Source of the DNA: an uncultured Nitrospira sp.
GTDB lineage: Bacteria; Nitrospirota; Nitrospiria; Nitrospirales; Nitrospiraceae
Assembly: GCA_902500805.1 (NCBI GenBank)
Contig: CABVSA010000010.1
Span: 1-64,000 of the forward strand
Length of the DNA: 64,000 bases
Direction of reading: 5' to 3'
Part shown: positions 1-8,750 of the stretch, piece after piece
How positions within the stretch are numbered: the stretch's first letter is position 1
How the letters are laid out: each line of letters opens with the position of its first letter
Notes under the pieces: model-generated
What the model was told of the DNA's origin: nothing
The model's database searches: none
The model's input: the letters and a program-made list of their open reading frames with translations, nothing else
Program-made: the position numbers and the translations under genes

Positions 1-535
1 AACTAAATGGCGCTTTGAAAAACTGCGGCGGATTGTCCGGGAACAACGTCTCAATAGTTTTGTGGACAACTAAGCCCCATGGATTGGCCTCCATCCGATC
101 CCACACACTCACGGTAAGCATCCCTCCATTGACCAAGACTCGGCGCATTTCACGAAACGCGCGGTCTTTATCGGGCACGAACATGAGTCCGAACTGACAC
201 GCCGCCAGGTTAAACGATGCGTCGGGAAACGGCAGGTTCGCAATGTCCGCCTGTCGCCAGTTGATTCCCTTCACGTCTTTCAGCTTCCTCCGCGCGTAAT
301 CGAGCATCCCCGGATTAATGTCGGTAGCCGTCAGAGCAACAGTGTGTTTCAGATGAGTGCGGAGCTGTCGCGTGACAATCCCAGTCCCACAGGCCATCTC
401 GAGCACCGCGTCCACTGCACAGTCAGCCACACGGCGCCCGATATCGATGGCGTAGGGCTCGAACAAGGTCGGCCCAAGATACCGATCATACAGATCGCAA
501 ACGGGGGCGTAATCATGTTCGATGGGACTGTCCAT
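1..535 (-). CDS. class I SAM-dependent methyltransferase (C-terminus outside window)
   Basis: Reading leftward from an ATG at 535, an open frame runs off the left edge, giving about 178 residues and no stop. The translation carries the class I methyltransferase pattern: motif I as VLEMACGTG near residue 43, an acidic post-I strand (TATDINPGML), the ADIANLPFPDASFN segment, and FREMRRVLVNGGML typical of the Methyltransf_11/UbiE group. It should transfer a methyl group from S-adenosylmethionine to an unidentified small molecule in the cytoplasm. It lies 11 bases downstream of the MBL-fold gene on the same strand and may be co-transcribed with it. The substrate cannot be inferred. Confidence 0.85.
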   Translation of the reverse strand, partial: MDSPIEHDYAPVCDLYDRYLGPTLFEPYAIDIGRRVADCAVDAVLEMACGTGIVTRQLRTHLKHTVALTATDINPGMLDYARRKLKDVKGINWRQADIANLPFPDASFNLAACQFGLMFVPDKDRAFREMRRVLVNGGMLTVSVWDRMEANPWGLVVHKTIETLFPDNPPQFFKAPFS

Positions 536-546
536 TGTGCAATCTC

Positions 547-1320
547 TCAAAAGCTGTACGATTCACCGTCCTCAGGAACCAGCACCCGCGAATTCATTCG
601 ATGGTCAACAATAAATGCTCGCAGGTCTTCCCGTGAGAGCGAGGCATGGTTTACTGCCCCCATATGGCTCGCGATAATGGTGGCTAAGGGAGCAGCTTTA
701 TAGGCTTCATATACATCTTCTTTCCCCATGATGATGGATTCATTGGGAAGCACTTTGGCATCGCCACTGTTGAGGACCATAACATCAGGCTTGTACTGCT
801 TCAGATTCTGCTCCACACCCTGATACCAAACCGTGTCGCCAGCAATGTAGAGCGTTTTCTCACGTGGATGGGTGAAGACGATGCCGCAAACATTGCCCAG
901 GATATCTCCCATGAGTCCTTCTAGAATCTCACCACGGCCATGCTGTCCAGGGGTTTTATTTAACGTGATGCCGCCAAAATCATTGCGCTCCTCTAGCACC
1001 CACGTGTTGCGGAACCATGACATTTGGATATCCCATTGGTCTCTCGCATTCTGCGTGAAGATAGGCATGTCCTTAGGAATGGCCTCTTTAGCCGCATCAT
1101 CCCAGTGGTCCTGATGGGTATGGGTGACGATAACAGCATCGACATCGAGAATCTCGCTCAGAGGTAAGGGAAGGTCTACGGTGGGATTCGCAATGTGGCT
1201 ATTAATGGTGCCGGGAAACCCTGGAAAGGCTCCTTTCTTTGACAGCATAGGGTCAATGAGGAACTTTTTTCCTGCGTATTCCACTTTGAGCGTTGCGTTG
1301 CGAATCTGTGTGAGCTTCAT
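547..1320 (-). CDS. metallo-beta-lactamase-fold hydrolase (UlaG-like)
   Basis: A 257-residue cytoplasmic protein of the MBL-fold superfamily, UlaG/L-ascorbate-lactonase-like branch. The zinc-binding signature THTHQDH is at about residues 66-72, further ligands are likely in TPGQHGRG and IAGDTVW, and a late His lies in IIASHMGAVNH. Members hydrolyse lactones, phosphodiesters or other esters with one or two metal ions; the substrate here is unknown. A GGGAGA sequence lies upstream of the ATG at 1320. It sits between a methyltransferase and a SnoaL-like protein on the same strand, with short gaps, so a three-gene unit is likely. It is complete and of normal length. Confidence 0.85.
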   Translation of the reverse strand: MKLTQIRNATLKVEYAGKKFLIDPMLSKKGAFPGFPGTINSHIANPTVDLPLPLSEILDVDAVIVTHTHQDHWDDAAKEAIPKDMPIFTQNARDQWDIQMSWFRNTWVLEERNDFGGITLNKTPGQHGRGEILEGLMGDILGNVCGIVFTHPREKTLYIAGDTVWYQGVEQNLKQYKPDVMVLNSGDAKVLPNESIIMGKEDVYEAYKAAPLATIIASHMGAVNHASLSREDLRAFIVDHRMNSRVLVPEDGESYSF

Positions 1321-1349
1321 GATGATAAGTCTCCCATGCGTGATTAACT

Positions 1350-1754
1350 TTAGCTACTTGCTCCCTTGATTTGCCGTTCAAGATCAGCGGTGTCAAAGTT
1401 CCCAAATGATTCTGCGATCAAGCCATCCTCACCGATACGCCACGATTCGAAGCCACTGAAGCGCACGCGCCGACCGGTTTCACCGTGCGTGCCTTCGAAG
1501 GTCCAATGATAGAGGATCTTTCCCTGTTTCTCGACCAGATCATCCATGAAAATATTAAGATCAGGGAAGGCGGTCATGAACCCCTGCGCGGCTTGAGTAA
1601 TCGCGCTTCGCCCCACCGATGGGGTGCCTCCATTAATCATGAGGGAACCACTCGGAGCAAAGAATTTTGAGACGTTGGCCGCATCCTGACTGCACCAAGC
1701 AGCGGTGTATCGAGTAGCAAAATCCCGAAGCTGAGTCATCCGATCTTTCGTCAT
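1350..1754 (-). CDS. SnoaL-like / NTF2-fold protein
   Basis: A 134-residue protein with the layout of the SnoaL/ketosteroid-isomerase-like NTF2 fold: an N-terminal helix (RDFATRYTAAWCSQDA), a segment about the protein's 'active' state (FFAPSGSLMINGG), then beta strands with YHWTFEGTHGETGRRVRFSGFESWRI. Members are cone-shaped alpha+beta barrels that act as small isomerases, hydrolases or ligand-binding proteins; no catalytic assignment is safe. The start at 1754 is well supported by AGGAGGAG just upstream. It is the first gene of a probable unit with the MBL-fold hydrolase 29 bases downstream. Confidence 0.75.
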   Translation of the reverse strand: MTKDRMTQLRDFATRYTAAWCSQDAANVSKFFAPSGSLMINGGTPSVGRSAITQAAQGFMTAFPDLNIFMDDLVEKQGKILYHWTFEGTHGETGRRVRFSGFESWRIGEDGLIAESFGNFDTADLERQIKGASS

Positions 1755-1958
1755 AGCTCCTCCTCATAATTTAATCGTACAACGAACTCATGCTGACGTT
1801 TGGCAGAGGGATCCACATAGCCCTTGTTGTTCCAGACGAGAGAGAAATCGGTGCTCTTCTTGTACTGCAGTATTGAGGCCAGGATGGTCACACGGCCGAA
1901 TTGACGGAATATCGGCGGGTTAGAACCAAAAGAAAAAACGAGCTACTTCTGAGATCTG

Positions 1959-1981
1959 AAAAACTCGCGAAATCTCACGAG
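1959..1981 (-). terminator. candidate intrinsic terminator downstream of the sigma54 regulator
   Basis: Read on the minus strand, a six-pair stem (CTCGTG / CGCGAG, one wobble pair) with a six-base loop is followed directly by five T residues. It lies about 80 bases past the stop of the sigma54-dependent regulator. The surrounding 1755-2062 gap otherwise shows no coding signal. A second weak inverted repeat (CGAAAT at 1968 / ATTTCG at 1994) overlaps it. Confidence 0.45.
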
Positions 1982-2062
1982 AGGTTTTTTGAAATTTCGT
2001 TAGCTCTCACGATGAACGGTCGAGGAAGCGCATTGAAGAGAAGTGCCCACTTGGATGTGGGT

Positions 2063-4090
2063 TCAGCCTGGTTTCTGAATCTTCAACGTCTTTATGCGAG
2101 ACGCAAGGGTGGAGGCGTTGAGTCCGAGTAGTGACGCCGCACCCTTCTCACCGGATACTTTCCACTTGGCGGTCCCAAGGGCTCTCAAGATATTGCTCCG
2201 TTCCAGTTCCTCGAGTTCCTTTGCCGAAAGAATGGCATCGCGAAGGGGAGCGGTTCCGTCGGTCGGACACCGATGAACTGATGGCGTCTCCGGCAAGGCT
2301 CGATCGAGATTGAGGTTACCTGCTTCTGCCGTAATCACGGCCCGCTCGATCACGTTTTGAAGCTCTCGGACGTTCCCCGGCCAATGATAGGCTTGAAGCC
2401 GACGAGCAGCATCGGCAGGCAGCGGTGCAAGCGTCCGTCCCATCTTCACGGCGAATCGTTGGGCAAAGACGGAAGCAAGCCGCACCACATCATCGCCCCG
2501 CTCGCGCAACAACGGCAACCGGATCGGAAACACATTCAACCGGTAGTAGAGATCCTCGCGGAACGTGCCCTGCTTAATCGCGGCGGTAAGATCACGATTG
2601 GTCGCGGCAAGCACCCGGACATCGACTTTCCTGGTCCTCGAACTGCCAACCGGATCGAACTCGCCTTCTTGCAGCACGCGAAGCAATTTGGCCTGTAACT
2701 CAAGCGGTAATTCGCCGATTTCATCGAGAAAAATTGTCCCCTTGTCGGCTAAGGAAAATCGACCTTCGCGCTTCTTGGTGGCCCCGGTAAAGGCACCTTG
2801 TTCATGGCCGAACAGCTCACTTTCAATGAGTGTCGCAGGCATTGCGGCGCAGTTCACAGTCACCAATGGACGGTCCCGGCGCGTACTGGCCGTATGGATG
2901 GCACGGGCCACGAGCTCTTTGCCGGTTCCAGTTTCTCCCGTGATAAGCACCGTTGCACCAGTCTTGGCAACTTGTGCGATATCCTGAAGCACCCGTCGAA
3001 ATGCCGGACTCTCACCGAGCAAGGCATCATCCTGATGAAGCGACTGCAATTCCTCTCGTAGGAGTTCCGCTTCGGCCGTGAGCGACTGGATTTGCTCCTC
3101 TGCCTTCACTCGATCATGGATATTGCGAAGAATAAGGGTCGTGAATTTTCGACGATCTAATTCAAACCGGGACAGTGTTGCCTCCGCGGGAAATGATTGG
3201 CCTTCCGGACAACAGCCAGTGAGCCCCCCGGGAATCCACATTGATCGCTGCCCCTCGGAGCGACTGTCCAGCTCCTCTGTCAGCACGATCAACCGATCGG
3301 CGTCCTCAGGGCACAGGAAACATCGAAAGTCTTGACCGATCATCTTCTCCGCGCAGCATTGAAAGGTCTTTTCGGTCGCAGGGTTCACGTGTGTGATGTA
3401 GAACCGGTGATCCAGCTCAATGATCGCGTCCATGGCGCTGCTGAGAAGTCGGCTCACCTTTTCTTCACGCTCCCGCACCGCAGCTTCCGCCCGTAACCGC
3501 CGCAATTCCGCCGCGGCCCGCGCGGCAAAGATCTGAAACACCGCGTGGATGCGTGGCTCCACAGGAATCGGCCGCCGGTCGATCACCGCCATATGGCCGA
3601 GAATCTCCCCATCCGTGTCTTGTAACGGGACACCCATATAGCTGGCCGCTCCAGCAGCCCTCAATTCCTCCCTGTGAGGGAAAATATCCAGAATGCGATC
3701 GGGAAAGTGCACGAGTTTGGCCGTATCGATCACACGCTCACAGGGGGTTCCAGCAATGTCCATCTCATAGTCCATGATCCACTGACCGTCCAGCCAGAAG
3801 GCGAGGGCCCGCAGACGACGTGTTTCGTGAAGATACTCCGTCACCCATGCCCCGTGCGTTCCAAGTACCGAGGTCAGGTTCTGGACCAACGCTGTGAAAA
3901 ACTGTTGCCCGGTTTCGGTTGCGGTACCCTTAAGAATTGCGCGCAAGGCGGCGTCGACTTCAAGGTTCTGGAGAGGTGTGGAGTGACCAGATGGAGGAGA
4001 TGTCATGAGATGAAAGTATGGGGTGAGATGGGCGACAGATGCAAGAGGCACCAGCGGAATGGTTCTAAAACGGTTTATTGCATCATTCAA
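2063..4090 (-). CDS. sigma54-dependent transcriptional regulator with GAF and Cys-rich PAS domains
   Basis: A 675-residue bacterial enhancer-binding protein. Order: GAF-like sensor (about 50-200), PAS (about 210-330), AAA+ sigma54-activation domain (about 355-585) and a C-terminal Fis-type helix-turn-helix. The AAA+ part has Walker A GETGTGKE, the intact sigma54-contact loop GAFTGA in ELFGHEQGAFTGATKK, Walker B GTIFLDEIGE and an arginine-finger region. It should remodel RNA polymerase-sigma54 in response to a ligand or redox cue. The PAS domain has paired cysteines (QCC, RCFLC, GCC), unusual for a simple small-molecule PAS. The 4090 start is a TTG preceded by a weak AGGT; an ATG at 4006 is an alternative that removes 28 residues. 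It is divergent from the flavoprotein at 4116. Targets are not identifiable here. Confidence 0.93.
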   Translation of the reverse strand: MNDAINRFRTIPLVPLASVAHLTPYFHLMTSPPSGHSTPLQNLEVDAALRAILKGTATETGQQFFTALVQNLTSVLGTHGAWVTEYLHETRRLRALAFWLDGQWIMDYEMDIAGTPCERVIDTAKLVHFPDRILDIFPHREELRAAGAASYMGVPLQDTDGEILGHMAVIDRRPIPVEPRIHAVFQIFAARAAAELRRLRAEAAVREREEKVSRLLSSAMDAIIELDHRFYITHVNPATEKTFQCCAEKMIGQDFRCFLCPEDADRLIVLTEELDSRSEGQRSMWIPGGLTGCCPEGQSFPAEATLSRFELDRRKFTTLILRNIHDRVKAEEQIQSLTAEAELLREELQSLHQDDALLGESPAFRRVLQDIAQVAKTGATVLITGETGTGKELVARAIHTASTRRDRPLVTVNCAAMPATLIESELFGHEQGAFTGATKKREGRFSLADKGTIFLDEIGELPLELQAKLLRVLQEGEFDPVGSSRTRKVDVRVLAATNRDLTAAIKQGTFREDLYYRLNVFPIRLPLLRERGDDVVRLASVFAQRFAVKMGRTLAPLPADAARRLQAYHWPGNVRELQNVIERAVITAEAGNLNLDRALPETPSVHRCPTDGTAPLRDAILSAKELEELERSNILRALGTAKWKVSGEKGAASLLGLNASTLASRIKTLKIQKPG

Positions 4091-4115
4091 TGCGACCTCG
4101 TATCATGCGCTCACC

Positions 4116-4844
4116 ATGAACAATCCAAGCCGCATTAAGACCAAAACAGCGAGTCCCTATACACTCATCCATATCGAAACAGACACCCACGACACCAAGA
4201 CCTTCCGGTTTCAGCTACCTGAGGATGCCACGCTCGACATGCTGCCCGGTGACTTTCTCTACGTCCATGCAACAGTCAACGGCAAACAAGTCAAGCGCGC
4301 CTATACACCCTCTTCACTGCCGGGTATTACAGGCTCCTTCGATGTGACGGTGAAGCGCTACGAAACCGGTACCATCTCAAAATATCTGCATGAACAGAAA
4401 ATCGGGGATACGGTCCTGATGAGTGGGCCGAATACCGGTGGGCATTGGGTCGATGGTATGGCCAAACGAGTGGGCTTCGTGGCTGGAGGCACCGGCATCA
4501 CCCCGATGATCTCCATTATTCGGTGGATTCTGACTAAGAAGATTGATGCCGAGCTATCTTTGATTTTTGCCAATAAAACCGAGCAAGACATTATCTTCCG
4601 GCAGGAGTGGGACCGATACGTCCGGGACTATCCGAACTTCCACTGCTACTATCTACTCGAACAGCCGCCTGCGGGATGGACCGGCAACACTGGCCGAATC
4701 ACACCGGACCTTCTGCGCCAATACCTCCCCTCACCAGGCCCTGATGCGTGCGTGTTTCTCTGCGGTCCACCGCCAATGATCGATGCGGTGGAAGCCACCC
4801 TCAAGGAATTCGGCTACCCCGAACAAGGGATTATCCTGCCATAG
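4116..4844 (+). CDS. FAD/NAD(P)-binding oxidoreductase, ferredoxin-NADP reductase family
   Basis: A 242-residue protein made of the FAD-binding and NAD(P)-binding domains of the FNR/cytochrome b5 reductase superfamily. The FAD motif is RAYTPSS near residue 59, the nucleotide-binding motif is GGTGITPM, and the C-terminal CGPPPMI is typical of NAD(P)H-binding members. No 2Fe-2S ferredoxin domain is attached, so it must pass electrons to or from a separate partner. An in-frame ATG exists at 4023, but that would overlap the divergent regulator and adds a tail without family similarity, so ATG 4116 is preferred. It converges on the haem genes. The partner protein is unknown; soluble NADH-dependent electron transfer is the safest role. 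Confidence 0.85.
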   Translation: MNNPSRIKTKTASPYTLIHIETDTHDTKTFRFQLPEDATLDMLPGDFLYVHATVNGKQVKRAYTPSSLPGITGSFDVTVKRYETGTISKYLHEQKIGDTVLMSGPNTGGHWVDGMAKRVGFVAGGTGITPMISIIRWILTKKIDAELSLIFANKTEQDIIFRQEWDRYVRDYPNFHCYYLLEQPPAGWTGNTGRITPDLLRQYLPSPGPDACVFLCGPPPMIDAVEATLKEFGYPEQGIILP

Positions 4845-4896
4845 CGCGACGACAGTTTATCCAGCTCACTCAAGCACGGTTCCTCATACTATTCCC

Positions 4897-4919
4897 TTGG
4901 GGTAGGGCGTTTGCCCCAA
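4897..4919. terminator. weak stem-loop between convergent genes
   Basis: TTGGGG at 4897-4902 can pair with CCCCAA at 4914-4919 across an 11-base loop, in the 86-base gap between the flavoprotein stop and the hemY stop. There is no strong U tract, so it is at best a weak bidirectional terminator. Confidence 0.3.
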
Positions 4920-4930
4920 CAGAACTGTTG

Positions 4931-6388
4931 CTATTCACGGCCAGGATGGACTTTGCCCAGGAGATCCCGCACCACCTGCCCAGCCGCGACGGCTCCATCA
5001 CGAATGCAGTCCGGAATACCAACTCCTCGATAGGCAGCACCGGTCAGAACCAGTCCTGGATAGCGGCTGAGTGCCGCATCCAATTGTACCAACCGATCCA
5101 GATGGCCGATCATGTATTGCGGCATCGCCTTCCACCACCGATTCACCTCGGTATAAATTGGTTCCGCTTTGATGCCACATATATTCGCCAGCTCTTCTCT
5201 GACGGTTGCAACAAGTGCCTGGTCCTCTCGTTGAAGAATGTCTTCTCGCCCGACACCACCCACATAGCAGCGTACGAGTAACTGATCCGTGGGAGCGCGA
5301 TGAGGCCACTTGAGCGACGTCCAAGTTGCGGCAATCAAGTGCCGCTGCTCCCGTCTCGGAATGATAAACCCAAACCCGTCAATGGCACTTGTAAGAGTTC
5401 GTGGGAATGCCATCGCGATGGTGGCGGTCGAGGCATAAGGAATAAGATCCAGTAGTCCACCGGCTATGGGCGTCAACGGACGCAACAGGTCCGCTGACAC
5501 ATAGGCCGGTGTGGCGAAAACCACGCTTTCGGCGGAAAGTGCGGAGCCATCCTGCAGAATGAGGTCATACATCCAGCGACCCAGTTCGTGCGACCTCACT
5601 CTGAGCGCATCGACTCGAACTCCTGCACGGAGCTCCACGCCCTGTTGCATTAACCGCGTTGTGAGCGCAGTCACCAGCTCACTGAGACCATTCTTGAGGC
5701 TGACAAACATCGTCCGTCGTGGTGGGGAAGACGCAGTTGATAAGGCTGATTTCTTGGCCGCCATCATGCCCCGAATAATGCTGCCATGCTGCTGCTCGAG
5801 CTCAAAGAACCGTGGAAACGTCGCCCGTAGACTCATCTGCTCGGCATCTCCGGCATAGATACCTGCCATCAACGGCTCTAACACCCGCTCATAGGCCTGA
5901 ACTCCAAATCGACGACGGAGGAACGCGGCCAAGGACTCATCGTCTCTAGGAGAACCGGGAGGAACTGCGAATTCAAGTCCCATCCTCGCCAGCCCCGACC
6001 AACTGAGTAGTCCGCTATGGAGGAACGACCCCAGTTGCTTTGGAACAAACGAGAGGAGTCCTTCGGGTAAATCCTGCAGCCGCCCGCGGTGGAGGACACA
6101 GGCCTTCTTTCCTGTTTCGTTGGTATTGATCAGCTGGTCGGCAAGCCCCAGTTTCATGCACAGATCGAGACCGGCCTGCTTTTGAGAAAGAAACGAATCC
6201 GGTCCGGCTTCAGTTACGATGTCACCGATCCGATGCGTGACAATTTTCCCTCCCCAGGACGGGTCGGATTCCAGAATGGTGCAGCGGATGGAGAGGCCTG
6301 CTTGGGCAGCTTGTTCTTGCAGCGCAAATGCGGTGGCGAGACCGGAAATCCCACCCCCGACAATCACGACTGTACGCGATCGAGTCAC
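4931..6388 (-). CDS. hemY: protoporphyrinogen/coproporphyrinogen III oxidase
   Basis: A 485-residue FAD-dependent oxidase of the HemY/CgoX family, which removes six electrons from proto- or coproporphyrinogen III using oxygen. The N-terminal dinucleotide-binding motif is VVIVGGGISGLATAFAL (about 8-24), followed by GGKIVTHRIGDIVTEAGPD. The C-terminal FAD contact is LTGAAYRGVGIPDCI. It is the last gene of hemE-hemH-hemY, and its ATG overlaps the hemH stop by four bases, so translation is probably coupled. Sequence inspection cannot separate the protoporphyrin from the coproporphyrin branch; no hemQ/chdC is next to it. The symbol hemG is often used for the same family. Confidence 0.93.
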   Translation of the reverse strand: MTRSRTVVIVGGGISGLATAFALQEQAAQAGLSIRCTILESDPSWGGKIVTHRIGDIVTEAGPDSFLSQKQAGLDLCMKLGLADQLINTNETGKKACVLHRGRLQDLPEGLLSFVPKQLGSFLHSGLLSWSGLARMGLEFAVPPGSPRDDESLAAFLRRRFGVQAYERVLEPLMAGIYAGDAEQMSLRATFPRFFELEQQHGSIIRGMMAAKKSALSTASSPPRRTMFVSLKNGLSELVTALTTRLMQQGVELRAGVRVDALRVRSHELGRWMYDLILQDGSALSAESVVFATPAYVSADLLRPLTPIAGGLLDLIPYASTATIAMAFPRTLTSAIDGFGFIIPRREQRHLIAATWTSLKWPHRAPTDQLLVRCYVGGVGREDILQREDQALVATVREELANICGIKAEPIYTEVNRWWKAMPQYMIGHLDRLVQLDAALSRYPGLVLTGAAYRGVGIPDCIRDGAVAAGQVVRDLLGKVHPGRE

Positions 6389-7335
6389 GACGGAAGACAG
6401 GGAATGGATTCGTGTGCAGTCAAGACGTCTCGTAACGTCTGAAGTATCGCGGCAGAATCGTTTAACATCGCCATACGCTCCAGATGCAGCCCCTTGCTCA
6501 CAGCCAATTGCCTGAGCTCAATGTCGATGTCAAACAGCGTTTCCACATGGTCACAGATAAAACCGATGGGCGCCACCAGCACGTGGCGATGCCCGGCCTG
6601 CTGGATGGCCCCCAACATGGCTTCGACCGTCGGCCCTAGCCATGGCTCATTGGAGCGTCCCTGACTTTGATAGGCGAAATACGTCGGTTGGTTACCTAAG
6701 GCGTTGGTGACCGCCTCGACCGTTCCCTTCACCTCATCCGGATAGGGATCCTTCATCGCCACGATTCGTTCAGGCAAGCTATGCGCGGTGAACAACACCG
6801 GCACCGTTGCACGCACATCGGCAGGAAACCTCTGAAGTCCTTGCCGAATATTCTCAACAAGTGCGGCAACCAGTCGCGGATGTTGGTTCCAACTCCCGAC
6901 ATAGGTCACGGGAGTCTGGTCTGCTAAACCAGTCCTCGCTTCCTCAACCTTTTTCCGATAGGCCCCCGTACTGAGCGACGATTGTTGTGGAGCCATACAG
7001 ACTCCGATGATCTGTTCCGGCGACTCCTTCAGCAGCTCAGCATAGGTCTCTTTGATAAAAGGATGCCAATGCCGCAACCCGACGTAGACCCGGTATCGAC
7101 CATCACTGGAGTCATTGAGTTGTTGTTCCAGCTTCTTGGCAACTTCTTGTGTGATCCCGACGGCCGGTGACTTTCCACCGGTGGCACGGTAGCGTTCGCG
7201 AATTTCTTCAACCAACTCGGGAGGTGTCGGTCGCCCTCCACGCACATCGAGCAAAAATGGCTCGACATTTTCCAGACAATCGGGCCCGCCCATCGCCATC
7301 AGAAGAACAGCCGTATGTCGTCGTGATTCAGACAT
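6385..7335 (-). CDS. hemH: ferrochelatase
   Basis: A 316-residue ferrochelatase (HemH/CpfC), which inserts Fe2+ into a porphyrin. The family motifs are plain: LLMAMGGP at the N-terminus, VGLRHWHPFI, the catalytic histidine segment FTAHSLPERI, and the second acidic/His cluster ICDHVETLFDIDIE. Length is normal for the soluble short form without a C-terminal extension. It sits between hemE and hemY and overlaps hemY by four bases. The substrate could be protoporphyrin IX or coproporphyrin III, depending on which branch this organism uses. Confidence 0.95.
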   Translation of the reverse strand: MSESRRHTAVLLMAMGGPDCLENVEPFLLDVRGGRPTPPELVEEIRERYRATGGKSPAVGITQEVAKKLEQQLNDSSDGRYRVYVGLRHWHPFIKETYAELLKESPEQIIGVCMAPQQSSLSTGAYRKKVEEARTGLADQTPVTYVGSWNQHPRLVAALVENIRQGLQRFPADVRATVPVLFTAHSLPERIVAMKDPYPDEVKGTVEAVTNALGNQPTYFAYQSQGRSNEPWLGPTVEAMLGAIQQAGHRHVLVAPIGFICDHVETLFDIDIELRQLAVSKGLHLERMAMLNDSAAILQTLRDVLTAHESIPCLPS

Positions 7336-7348
7336 TGATCAGCGCCAA

Positions 7349-7434
7349 TAGCTGATGGCTTATAGCAGATAGTGAAACAACGAGCGCCACGGACCGGATG
7401 TAGCTCCTACCGCCAGCCATTTGCCATATGCTCT
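7349..7434. repeat. imperfect inverted repeat between hemH and hemE
   Basis: The left arm GCTGATGGCTTATAGCAGAT (7351-7370) and the right arm around 7411-7434 (CGCCAGCCATTTGCCATATG) are imperfect reverse complements separated by about 40 bases. Both arms are built from reiterated GCTGAT/GGCTGAT-like words. It fills most of the 104-base hemH-hemE gap. It resembles in design, though not in wording, the GTTTC and GAGTCC hairpins elsewhere in the window. Confidence 0.5.
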
Positions 7435-7439
7435 TCATT

Positions 7440-8465
7440 CTATCGTTGGCTGAGCTTATGGACCATATCGATCGTCGCAGCCACGTGATCGACCGGTGTC
7501 GTCGGCAGGATACCGTGACCAAGATTGAAGATATGACCGAGACGCCCCCCGGCTCGACGCAAGATATCTTCAACACGGCGTTCAATTTCGTGGAGTGGCG
7601 CAAAGAGAGCAAGCGGGTCAAGATTACCTTGTACGGCACGATCATGCCCGATCATGGTCCAGGCTTCATCCAGATGAACACGCCAGTCGACCCCGATCAC
7701 GTCACCGCCCGCCTCACGCATCTGACGGAGGATCGCTGTCGTCCCGGTGCCGAAATGAATCATCGGCACCCCTTCATGTTTGAGTCCCTCGAAGATCCGT
7801 TGGACATGCGGCATCACATATTCGACATAGTCGCCGGCAGACAGACACCCGACCCAACTGTCGAACAGCTGAATGGCTTGCGCCCCCGCCTTGATCTGTC
7901 GACGGAGATACCCCGTCAGCACACGAGCAAACTTATCCATGAGCCGATGCCAGGCCGTGGGATCGCTATACATCATCTGCTTGGTGTTCAAGTAGTTACG
8001 CGACCCACCACCTTCAATGGCATAACTCGCCAATGTGAACGGCGCGCCGGCAAATCCAATAAGCGGCACCCGCCCGTCCAGGGCACGCCGTGTTTGCCTG
8101 ATAGCCTCCGCCACATAGTTCAGCTCGTCACCGTCGATGACTTTCAGTTGATCCACCGCCGCCCGATCGCGTACCGGATTGTGGATAACCGGGCCCTCGC
8201 CTGCCGCGAACTCAAGATTGAGGCCCATCGGCTCCAACGGCAGTAAGATATCAGCAAAGATAATGGCCGCATCCAGAGGGAATCGATCAATGGGCTGAAG
8301 TGTGACCTGAGCCGCCAATTCAGGCGTCTTGCACATCTCCAAGATTGAGTGTTTCGCGCGCAGGGTCCGATACTCGGACATATACCGTCCGGCCTGGCGC
8401 ATAAACCACACAGGGGTACAGTCAACTGGCTCTCGACGACATGCTTTGAGAAATCGATCATTCAT
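7440..8465 (-). CDS. hemE: uroporphyrinogen decarboxylase
   Basis: A 341-residue HemE, converting uroporphyrinogen III to coproporphyrinogen III by removing four carboxylates. Signature 1 appears as TPVWFMRQAGRYMSEYR near residue 18 and signature 2 as GFAGAPFTLASYAIEGG in the middle; GVDWRVHLDEAW and GNLDPLALFAP are also family-typical. Length matches the family. It is the promoter-proximal gene of hemE-hemH-hemY; a 104-base gap with an inverted repeat separates it from hemH. It is divergent from the desaturase gene across a 285-base region. No strong Shine-Dalgarno sequence is visible before the ATG at 8465. Confidence 0.96.
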   Translation of the reverse strand: MNDRFLKACRREPVDCTPVWFMRQAGRYMSEYRTLRAKHSILEMCKTPELAAQVTLQPIDRFPLDAAIIFADILLPLEPMGLNLEFAAGEGPVIHNPVRDRAAVDQLKVIDGDELNYVAEAIRQTRRALDGRVPLIGFAGAPFTLASYAIEGGGSRNYLNTKQMMYSDPTAWHRLMDKFARVLTGYLRRQIKAGAQAIQLFDSWVGCLSAGDYVEYVMPHVQRIFEGLKHEGVPMIHFGTGTTAILRQMREAGGDVIGVDWRVHLDEAWTMIGHDRAVQGNLDPLALFAPLHEIERRVEDILRRAGGRLGHIFNLGHGILPTTPVDHVAATIDMVHKLSQR

Positions 8466-8600
8466 GGTGGCGGCATTTTAGTGACGCAGGAGGAGTCCTG
8501 TCAAACAGCCATAGAAGCCTCGCTGCTTCTTCTTTCGGCAACTTCTGCCACAGGGACAGCCCGCAACGCTCGTGAGGAACACGATAACCTGCACGGCTTA

Positions 8601-8642
8601 GTAAAAAATCCGGTTTTACTTTCCTCAGATTCTCTGTATAAT
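8601..8642 (+). promoter_or_regulatory. candidate sigma70 promoter and overlapping operator for the desaturase
   Basis: A perfect -10 hexamer TATAAT (8637-8642) is preceded at 17 bases by TTTTAC (8614-8619). That -35 candidate is also the right arm of a perfect 6-bp inverted repeat GTAAAA (8601-8606) / TTTTAC with a seven-base spacer. An operator over the -35 would suit repression of a fatty-acid gene, but the regulator is unknown. The site lies 109 bases upstream of the desaturase ATG. Confidence 0.5.
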
Positions 8643-8750
8643 AAACTACCAACCTAATCGGGACGATCAACACAGTGTAACCGGGACCACGACTCCCTGT
8701 CTCTCACCACAGTGAAGTTGCCGATCCCCCGACCTATTGAGGAGAATTGT

